Positions 13,063 through 64,000 of a DNA stretch of 64,000 nt are shown in pieces (the stretch's first letter is position 1; every line of letters begins with the position of its first letter). Origin of the DNA: Megaleporinus macrocephalus (Eukaryota; Chordata; Actinopteri; Characiformes; Anostomidae); assembly GCA_021613375.1 (NCBI GenBank), contig CM038720.1, forward strand, positions 10,248,962 to 10,312,961. The letters are read 5' to 3'. The notes beneath the pieces were generated by a model that did no database searches, was not told where the DNA came from, and was given only the letters and a program-made list of their open reading frames with translations. The position numbers and the translations under genes are program-made.

Positions 13063-13937
13063 ATGTGCTGACGTTGCAGCTGGAAGCAGGCAGAGCAATA
13101 AAAGGAAGAGCTAATGAAAGGTCACACGGGGTCAACACACTCACATACCTTTGCGAGAGCAGGGAATGAGAGGTCGCCCACCGTGGGGGCAAACTGTTTC
13201 ACTTTTTGACTAAAGGGCGTCCGGCGTTCAGGAGGTCGTCCGAGGGGTCAGGAGGTTGTGACCCGCGGGTTCAGATTCCAAGCACACCGAGGGCTCAGAG
13301 GTCAACTCAAGCATGCGAGCATGTGGGCAGGCTGGCCTGGGGGTGGGGGAGATTGGCGGAGGTGGGGCAGTGGCAGAAGGGAAAAAAAAGACCCCCCCCC
13401 AGTCCCTCCCTTTTTTCGCTCGCACTTCTGCCTTCGCTTCCCCTTCTTAAGGTTATCGGGTTGGCGGCCTTCAAGATACTCTAAATCTTCTTCCCTAAAA
13501 AGAAATAGCGGCGCACGATGATGCCCTTGGGCTGTGATGTATGATGTTGTTTCTCAAAGATATTGGTGATGGATTGATGTTTTTTCTTTCTCTCTGGGAG
13601 CCTGGCGCACAAACGACAGCTCAAATCATCTGCGGTCATGCATCTTTTTGACACGAGGGCAGATCAAAAATCAGCCCCAGTCTCTTCCCCCGAACCACCC
13701 CGAACTTGCTTAGTCATAAAGCACACGCGAGCAAACTGTTGCAGCTAAGGCCGCACACATACCCAGCGCGGAGGCAGAGTCAGACAGCCCCGCCGTTCAG
13801 TCAGAGCCGTTACTGAGAATACTGAACTATTCATTTTTCAGGAGCAGAAAGGAGAAGAACACATACTCACCCAGTCCATCTGTTTCCTTCAACACTTTGT
13901 TAGCCCCTTTTACCCCACTCTTCAGCGGTCAGGACCC
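13063..13937. other. intergenic, GC-richer, no gene recognised
   Basis: 13200-13450 is GC-rich with purine- and pyrimidine-rich runs; overlapping short frames on both strands show no domain. Confidence 0.45.
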
Positions 13938-14073
13938 TCACAGGACCACCACAGAGCATTTATTATTTGGGAGGTGGATCGTCCTCGGCACTGCAGTAAC
14001 ACTGATGTGGTTAGTGTGTGTGTGTGTGCAGCAGCTCAGCACTGTTGTGTCTGATCCACTCACACCAGCACAA
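13938..14073. mobile_element. fragment of the 4152-type palindromic element
   Basis: It shares ttgtgtctgatccactcaca and the flanking cagcagctcagcactg words with the 4152 copy. Confidence 0.6.
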
Positions 14074-14582
<509 letters not shown>

Positions 14583-15763
14583 AAGATCATGCACTACTTA
14601 CAGCAAGGAACAGTCCGGATGACCTTTAGTCATTTATTAATAATTATGAATCAGCTTCTGACTGGTAGCTTATTGAAACAGTGTGTAAAGCATGGATTCA
14701 AACCTTTCCTATCACATTTGTGTTTGTAAGTAGAACAGAAGATATTTTACTGTGAGTTTAATTGATGCTGGATTAATTAACGCCCTTGTTTTGCAGCAAA
14801 AATGAACATATATTAATAATAATTGTGTGTCTCACTGTGTAATTACACATGACTAATTACACATGACTTAGCAAAGCTGAAGTACTAAAGCCAGGTACCA
14901 CATTAGTGCACAAGTACTTAGTTTCTAAAGAATACCCACAAGCTCAACCAATGCTGGAACACAACTAATTGTACAAGATCAAGTCTTGGACTTGCTTTCA
15001 GACTAAACCTAGTTTTGAGGGTTTTTAGAGCTTTTCAGTCCAACAGCCTCCTCAGGAAAACAGCAGGCTAAGCTAAACTTAGTATCACAGTTACATACTG
15101 ATTAGATCATCTGAATGTCATCTGTTCATTAATGTCAACTCAATCACTGATAATCAGCTAAGCGCAGCTAGTGGTCTAAAAAATGGGTCTAGCACTGAAG
15201 GCTGCAGACTGATGGGAAAAGCGAAGGCCAGCGGCTCGGACAATTTACGAACCCCAAACAAGGGCACAGAAAAATCAATGACACCACAGCCCTCCACATC
15301 ATCTGCGGATTTGGCCCTTTTATGGCTGTGCACACAGATCACAGATCAGGACTCTCTTCTCCTCTAACTGACCTCTTCAGACACTTGCCACCTATGATTT
15401 CCTACTAATGCCATCAGCTGCTTACATAGCATTGCTTGGGCAGTTATTTGCATGGGCTCAGTGAGTTTGGTCGAATGCAAATGTCTTTTAAAAAGATTGA
15501 AAAGAGAGATTTGACATTAGCAAAACAGGATTTATGAACTGCTGGGATGGAGACAAATCACTGAGAGAACATCTCATGATCAATATCGTCATCATCATTT
15601 CAGAGCTCAGAGTTTACATGCTTTGCAGCGCGTGGGCCAACTTGAGCAAATGGCAGCAGCGCCATCAAGTGGACAGGAGCGCAAAAGACACATAAAACAA
15701 TACAAACTTAAACAGTCCAGTTTCAGCCTGAAATCAGTCGCTCAGAGATCTGTTCAACTGAAA
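14583..15763. other. intergenic, nothing recognised
   Basis: Mixed composition, no repeat array, only short open frames. Confidence 0.5.
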
Positions 15764-15765
15764 TC

Positions 15766-15832
<67 letters not shown>

Positions 15833-16042
15833 CTCTTTCTTTGGCTTTCTATCAAGTTGTCTGTCTGTCTGTCCATCCATCTCTCTGTCATCTGTCTGTC
15901 TATTTATTTATCTATATTTTCTACCCCCTCTCTCTGTCTGTCTGTTGTCTGTCTATTTATCCATCTATCTATCCCTGTTTGTCTTTCTTTCTTTCCATCT
16001 ATTTATCTGTCTGACTGTCTGTCAATTTATCTCTCTGTCGTA

Positions 16043-16121
<79 letters not shown>

Positions 16122-16338
16122 ATATCTCTCTCTCTTTCTTTGGCTTTCTATCAAGTTGTCTGTCTGTCTGTCCATCCATCTCTCTGTCATCTGTCTGTCT
16201 ATTTATTTATCTATATTTTCTACCCCTCTCTCTCTCTGTCTGTTGTCTGTCTATTTATCCATCTATCTATCCCTGTTTGTCTTTCTTTCTTTCCATCTAT
16301 TTATCTGTCTGACTGTCTGTCAATTTATCTCTCTGTCG

Positions 16339-16385
<47 letters not shown>

Positions 16386-16445
16386 CTCTTTCTTTGGCTT
16401 TCTATCTGTCTGTCTGTCTGTCCATCCATCTCTCTCTGTCTGTTG

Positions 16446-16526
<81 letters not shown>

Positions 16527-16527
16527 G
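15764..16527. repeat. (ATCT)n block with a ~299-bp higher-order repeat
   Basis: ATCT runs alternate with a diverged TCTG/TTTC segment. The segment starting at ttggctttctatcaagttgt occurs at 15841 and again at 16140 (299 bp apart), with a shortened third copy near 16395. Confidence 0.9.
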
Positions 16528-16611
16528 GAAGAGTCTCTAGGGCCGAGGTTGGTAACCACTGCACTACAACCAGCAGGGGTCGCTATCAAAACACTAAACA
16601 TGAGATAGCAA

Positions 16612-16652
16612 AGAGAGAGAGAGATTTGCTGACAGTGCACATTTGGAGCAAA

Positions 16653-16692
<40 letters not shown>
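16612..16692. repeat. GA/TC inverted repeat and (TC)n
   Basis: 16612-16630 and 16647-16665 are perfect 19-bp inverted arms (agagagagagagatttgct) with a 16-nt loop, followed by more TC repeat. Confidence 0.8.
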
Positions 16693-16693
<1 letters not shown>

Positions 16694-17711
16694 TCCCTCA
16701 GTACTGCTGCTGTTGTTTTCACTATCAGTATGTGTTTTATTATATACAGGAATATCCTCTGCTTTACGGTGCAGGCTGGGCAACATGGAGAATGTCTAGT
16801 GAAGAGAGCTTCCATAATATCTTGCAGGCTGGTCATTTATCTCTGATCCTTCTTATTCAGATAAATTCACTTCTTTTCTCAACACAGAAGTGAAAAAGTG
16901 AAAAAACATCCATATGAAAGACTAGAACATTTAACATTCATTGAGAACTGTTCTCCAGCAGGCTCGGCTAGCTTCCTTACTACCGGGCCCTGTAAAGCCG
17001 TCCTAGCTTTGCTTCTTCCTCTTCTCCTTCTTTCCGGTCGGCATTTGGTGAAGCTGTCTGAGGAGTCATGTTGTCTGGCTGGCTTGGCTAATCCCACTTC
17101 TGACACCAATGTGACGCTGGTCAGTGGTTAGCTAGAGGAACAAGGTTAGGAGAAACCTGTGGAAGAGTTAGTCTCCCACTGATGTTAAAAAACGACACCT
17201 GCTGCATGATTCTCAACAGCAACGATTAGCTCACAGTTGCAGGCAGCTGTGGAGACTTGAGAATGCTATTTTTTAAACTGGGTGTAAAGGTGCAAGCTAC
17301 AACAAGGTACCCACAAAACCTCCACTGTCACTATTGGTTCTAAGGTGGTTACACATAAGGTAAAGCACAGCATAGTGTAGATGGAGGTATGATATCCGAT
17401 GGACTTGCTTCACTAGTCATGCCATCTTTTTGCATCTCTCTGCAGAGACACAGACTTACCTAAGCAAGGCTGACTCATTTACTCATTACATGCATAGTCA
17501 GTAGAGACAGCTTAATGAAAATCTCCTCATAGTTTTTTTTCTAAAGCTGAGCTTAATCTAGGTAGAGGTAATTAGTCTTGTTTGCTGCATTCTTAGAGAC
17601 AGCCAGCCAAAAGAATACCAAAGACTGGAAAATGAGTGTGTGGAGTCATTTCTAATGTGAAATGTTTTTGTGAGACTTCAAAGCAGATATATTTATACAT
17701 ACCCAGCCATT
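16693..17711. other. intergenic, nothing recognised
   Basis: Short overlapping frames on both strands at 16880-17130 match nothing known. Confidence 0.5.
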
Positions 17712-18450
17712 ACAGTCATATAGAAACAGTTGAGGCCAAAAGTTGAAATACACCCAGAATAAAGACGCTCAAACTCATAAATTCCATGTTCTCATACTTT
17801 TTTTGTGTAAAGTCAAGAAGAGTATCTACTTGATTTCCATAACAGGTCATTTCAAAATAATATCTATGAGACTGGTTTATTTTGTGTACATTGGTGTTTA
17901 GGAGCATTGCCTTTGAACTTCTTAAGTTCACTGGGGAGCCTTTTACAAGTCCCTTATAAGACAGAACTGCTAGTCAGGTTTGTGGTCCTCATACACTGGA
18001 CATGCAGTCCAGTCCAGTCTTTGTGGTCGTTGTGATGGGCACTCCAATATTTTTACTTTAGTGACTTGATTTCATAATTTCACAGTCTTGGGGGAACACT
18101 TAGAGTCATTGTCCTATCATAAGAACCATCCGTCCATTTTCTAGTATTGTACCCCACAAAATGAAACTACCACCATCATGCTTCACAGTTTGGATAGGCT
18201 CACCCTTATTCATTAACATTGTTTCATTGTTGTTTTAATGTCTTTCTGTTGATTACCTGTAAATTTCAGTCCAGCTTTTTCATGCTGATCTTGGAGGAAA
18301 AAAAATTCTTTCAGGCTTTGTGCCTTGATCCTTTGTGCTCAGGTGGTCCCACGACTTTCATATTTGCAGACGTATTTGCACAGATGGTGGTACCCTCAGT
18401 TGTTTAAAAGTTGCTCATATGGAGGATCCAGACCTAGTGGAGTCCATATT
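17712..18450 (-). mobile_element. degenerate Tc1-like transposon
   Basis: Read on the minus strand, fragments resemble a Tc1 transposase coding region (a KLW..VVVSF-type stretch near 18190-18150, and D-N-D and LRSSKA patches further down) and a terminal sequence near 17715-17760. Stops and frameshifts break it throughout. Confidence 0.55.
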
Positions 18451-18765
18451 TATGTATTTATTTATTTTTCCGGAGGTCTAGGCTGAGTTACTGGGATTAA
18501 GCATATAGCACAAAAGTCACTGGCTATAATAAAAAGAAAAGTCATTAAAACACAGTTCATTTTGTACCGTTTTTCATGGGTCACAGTTTCGAGCAAGAAC
18601 TCTGAAACTTTGAAGGATTATGGAGGCTATACACGAACAGTGCACTTGAGCTTCTGCGACCAATCATAAATACAGCATTCATTCAAACAGTTTTTCTCCA
18701 TAGAAAATGAATAGGAAATGAAATGAATTGAATAAATGTTGAAAATTAAAATCTAACTGTCAGAA

Positions 18766-19034
18766 ATTGCACTGCCTCTCACAGACGTTACTAATAGACT
18801 TACATATATACTAGCATACATATACATACATATATTAGCAACCACCTGGGATACTGGAGCAACCACTTATCAACACATCAGCAATCACTTGGAATAACAA
18901 AACAGCAACCTACCAACACACCAGTAACCGCCTGGAATACCACAGCAATGTCGAAGTGACACCAAACTTTCTAGTTGCAAAATACTAATTTACTGATACA
19001 ATGATAATTATAGCATGCATTTATGTTTTTGGAT
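18766..19034. repeat. direct duplicate, copy 1
   Basis: It shares about 270 bp with 20609-20886 (words cgttactaatagacttacat, ataattatagcatgcattta). The two copies are about 1.85 kb apart on either side of the long-form first exon. Confidence 0.85.
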
Positions 19035-19225
19035 GCATCTACGAACACATTGCTGTAGAAGCTAACATGAATAATGTCAAATAATATCACAAAGCTGTTT
19101 CAATTCAAAACTTTATATTCTTATATCCCTTTTTATATCAGCTAACTTGGTTATATCAAAAATTATACCAAACTATGGTTTTCCAATAACCATACCATTC
19201 TAATCACCCCTTTGTAACTGTATGA

Positions 19226-19472
19226 TATCTATGCTGTCCAAAAGAAAACCATGGATCTCAATGTTGGTCTATTTTCACTTTTCCACATCATTTGAACACA
19301 ATAGCTGCCGTCTACATTGGGTAAAAAATTCATGATGAATGGACCAATAGAAATGCTCCAGAATCACTTGGAAAAATGTTCGGTTCTATTGACTTACATG
19401 GAAAGTTAAGACAGTTTTTGTTCTCTCCTGTAAAGTTGATTTTAGAGATATTCATTAAACAGCAATGACATG
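19226..19472. mobile_element. MITE family A, copy
   Basis: ctgtccaaaagaaaacc tip, gaatggaccaatagaaatgc core and a taaacagcaatgac right tip. Confidence 0.75.
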
Positions 19473-19758
19473 TAAATAAAAAACATAAACATTTCAATGA
19501 TAAAGGTTCTATAACTCATCTGTTATAATACTGTCCATGTTGCTTGCTCTCTCCAGCAGATGAGGCTGTCTGTTACACGGTTCTGTTCATTGGGTACGGA
19601 TTGATCAGCGTGTCCGGCTGATGGAGGTGGGAGTGTGGGATAGTAATGGCTCTCTGTATCTATTGGATTATGGGAGGGATTTTGGCTGGCATTAAGCTGT
19701 GGGGCCATAGACAGTCAGCCAGCAGCCGGGACACTGGATGCTTGCTGTGTCCGGGAAC

Positions 19759-19800
19759 ACACACACACACACACGCGCACACACACATACACACTCAAAC
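19759..19800. repeat. (AC)n microsatellite
   Basis: Interrupted CA repeat about 85 bp before the long-form ATG. Confidence 0.9.
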
Positions 19801-19883
19801 GGATACCTGCGCATGTACACTCAGACTGCTGTGCTCCACTGTGAGTACCTGGAGGGAGACAGGAAGAGACAGGTCACTGCAAA

Positions 19884-61677
<41,794 letters not shown>

Positions 61678-62175
61678 CCACACACAGTTTCTACCCTGCA
61701 TACCCACTTAGCACGTCCGGCTGCTGGCCTGAAACAGAGACACCGTGCTGCCTGTCAGGACGTTACCTTTCTTTGTCGTTTTGACTGTGCATCCGAAGCC
61801 TTTGTTCAGTTTTGAGCTGTGAATGAATTATTGGGCTGGGATTCTGGCTGCAGAATGTCCCTCTGATGTGTGACTCACGTATACCAGTGATGTAGCAACA
61901 GTCATATGCAAAAGTTGGAAGCAGTGAAATAACAGGTTCTGTAGATTTTCTAAGTGAAATCTAATCTTCTACTGAGAACGTGTGTCAAATTGGTATTTTC
62001 TGCACGTTTTATTGCACAATTTCAGTTAAAATTGAAATCAAATTGAAAAAAGTAGGAGTATTGATTTCAGGAGAACCAACACACTCTAAATTATAGAGTT
62101 TGTGCGCTTCAATGCGTCACCCTGCAATAATACAAGGTGTCGGGATGAGAGTTTTCTTAAGCATGTTATTACATA

Positions 62176-62680
62176 TACACTACTGTGCAAAAGTCTGAGG
62201 CACCTAAGCTGACTGTTTAAAACCCTGGCAAAAGATGTATTGTCACCAGTAAGAACACCAGATATCATTAGAACAGATGTAAATAAATATAAATACAATA
62301 CAAAGTAACATGAATATCTTATTGTGAGAGAAGTAGATCAGATCTTGAGCTCCAGTTTGAAGAACAAAGTGCAGTTCCAGATTTCTCCTGGATGCCCCAG
62401 ACATTGTATGAATGTATTCAGTTCCTTCAGCAGCAATCTTGATTTAGCTTAATGAAGTACTGAGCAGTCAAAGCAGGTATTAGATGAGAACTGTAAATAA
62501 TACTGGGTTGTTTACACAAGAAGAAGCTTGGAAAGGGTTAAATAAACACACTGACGTATATAAAAGCACTACTACTGTATTAATACTGTTTAAATATTAA
62601 CAAATATGAAAAAGTGCTTTTAAAAAATAGCTTTCAAATATAATGTCCCCATGTGCCTAAAACATTTGCACAGTACTGTA
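62176..62680. mobile_element. Tc1-type MITE inside the 3' UTR
   Basis: The ends tacactactgtgcaaaagtc and aaacatttgcacagtactgta are inverted repeats of about 28 bp. 505 bp, no transposase. Confidence 0.75.
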
Positions 62681-63194
62681 TATATGTCACAATATAATAA
62701 TATGTACAATATAAAAACCATTAACATTATTATGTACATGTAATTCACTCACATCCTCAGAAGACACTTCCGAGTTCTCTTTGAATTCTCTTTCAATCAT
62801 CAGATTCATCCCCCCGGGGAAGGGGGTCTGGAGCCATGAGACAAAAAGTACTTCTACCTGTTGCATGCAGTTACACACTTCCACCAGAGAGGTCCCCAAA
62901 TCCCCAAATCTTACAAAGCTTTTTAAAATTGGGGGGAAAAAATAAAATGTATAACATAAAATGTGCTGTAACTATTGAACAAGTTAAATTTTCATGTTTA
63001 TTTTTTATATTAAATTCAGCAAATAAGCAGTAATTGTGTAGTAAAAGCTGCAGAAGCATGTTCACCCCAACTTTCGCATGTGGCTTTAGTAAACAGTGTT
63101 ACTAGCCAATCTACTGTAAATATGTTGTAAATAATGTGAAAGAGATATATAACGTTTAAACTCTGCTTGATAGGCGTGTCCCAGTGAACTGCTG

Positions 63195-63224
63195 AATAAA
63201 CCTGAATCTATTTTCTTCAATAAA
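63195..63224 (+). terminator. paired polyadenylation signals
   Basis: Two AATAAA hexamers at 63195-63200 and 63219-63224, about 1.5 kb after the stop codon, followed by T/G-rich sequence (tgtttaattatgagtctt). No comparably placed pair lies closer with a GT-rich element after it. Confidence 0.6.
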
Positions 63225-63644
63225 AGTACAAAGTACAGATGTTTAATTATGAGTCTTCACTGGAAAGTGTTTGGTTGAGATGTGTGGGATGAGTGGGTTA
63301 AGACTATGGATTGAGGATGCACCAGCATGGTTCCAATGGGCATTAAGAGTAAACGAATAAGCCTAAATTCATAGAATATAAACTATGAATGACGCACGGC
63401 ATGACTAGTGAGTGATTTTTATCACTAAAGAGAAGATAAGAGTGACTTCCGTGACCTAATGTGATTATCTGCAAATAGAGAGAGGTTCATTTCCAATCAA
63501 CTAAAAAGGTTGTAAATAAAAATATTAATATTAAATACTAAAAATAGTTAGATACAAATTTAGAATTTAAACTGTGTAAAGCTTGTAGATTTTACATGTA
63601 CAGTCAGAGATGATAGCTCATATGTTGCTGCACAGTTTGTGTTC

Positions 63645-64000
63645 CCCTAGTCCAGGAGTATTTAATTAGAGTTCAGTAAGGTCCAGTCAGAGGGAACTCC
63701 TCAGGCCAAGGTCTGGACCGTGTTTGTGTTATGAGCGTAACTTGTGTTATGATTTAGTGCCATATCCTGTTTACTGAAGTCGTCTAGTAGTTCTATTAAC
63801 ATTTTATGTCATCAGCAACTAAAAGATAAACCAAATACAAATACTGTTCAGTATATTTTAACTATACTTATTGTTTTACATGGGGAACTGAATTAATTAT
63901 TTATAGAACTTCAAATAAAAAGGTTTACATTAAATGCTTTTGAAAGAAAGTGCACCTTAGTGTTTATTTATAGAAGAAGTAAATAAAAATGTGCAGCTTC
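63645..64000. mobile_element. second copy of the 48902-type hAT element, reversed and cut by the window end
   Basis: ttaattagagttcagtaagg and ggtctggacc match the right end of the 48902 element in reverse. The matching order continues (catatcctgtttactgaagt; aaagtgcacctta) to the window end. Confidence 0.6.

Larger units (their letters stand above)
61678..63240 (+). other. samsn1: samsn1 3' UTR
   Basis: Non-coding sequence after the stop, AT-rich, ending near the paired poly(A) signals. It contains a complete Tc1-type MITE (62176-62680). The exact cleavage site is not determined. Confidence 0.65.

Noticed and set aside
15623..16799. Long + frames of Leu-Ser-Ile-Tyr repeats
   Set aside because: Translations of ATCT microsatellites.

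Overview
The window looks like nuclear DNA of a ray-finned fish. It has a spliced gene with GT-AG introns, sparse coding sequence, abundant microsatellites, Tc1/mariner and hAT-type relics, tRNA-derived SINE heads and a LINE 3' tail of the kind common in teleosts. An otophysan such as a characin is possible from the style of the 'ctggtt/gaccagcat' minisatellites, but that is a weak inference. Nothing here is bacterial or plasmid-borne.

One protein-coding gene is supported, on the + strand, running from about 19.9 kb to 63.2 kb. It is samsn1 (SAM domain, SH3 domain and nuclear localisation signals 1; HACS1/SLY2), a haematopoietic adaptor of the SLY/SASH family. I could assemble 17 coding exons whose splice phases all agree. 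Two alternative first exons give two proteins. A promoter near 44.6 kb gives a short form of 363 residues, the classical SAMSN1. A first exon at 19884 plus eight further exons (19.9-39.7 kb) gives a long form of 678 residues with a 333-residue N-terminal extension. That extension contains a 29-nt microexon without which the reading frame does not join. Both forms share exons 47242-61677, which carry a basic nuclear-localisation segment, the SH3 domain (exons 54541 and 55939), a second basic stretch, the SAM domain (exons 55939 and 57284) and a conserved acidic tail. The 3' UTR ends near two AATAAA signals at 63195 and 63219.

Layout: 1-19.8 kb is intergenic, with Tc1 relics, palindromic MITEs, TA/CT/ATCT microsatellites and a 29-bp minisatellite (9.45-11.56 kb). 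The first long-form intron (19.9-24.6 kb) holds MITE copies and a duplicated 275-bp segment. The next intron (24.8-28.6 kb) is mostly a 37-bp minisatellite of about 75 units with a 430-bp higher-order duplication. The introns at 28.7-39.3 kb carry more MITEs, a Tc1 relic and a LINE fragment. From 39.7 to 44.2 kb there are 'ctggtt' minisatellites interrupted by a BED-finger transposon fragment. From 45.0 to 50.3 kb there are ~0.6-kb repeats, one split by a short hAT element. From 54.7 to 56.9 kb a 67-bp minisatellite surrounds the SH3-SAM linker exon and has copied part of it. The rest holds the last introns, a SINE, and a Tc1-type MITE inside the 3' UTR.

I did not find an undescribed biological system. 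The observations most worth following up are the long-form extension with its microexon, the minisatellites embedded in introns (one full of 5' splice-site look-alikes, one containing a copied exon end), and a well-marked hAT insertion with a paralogous empty site.
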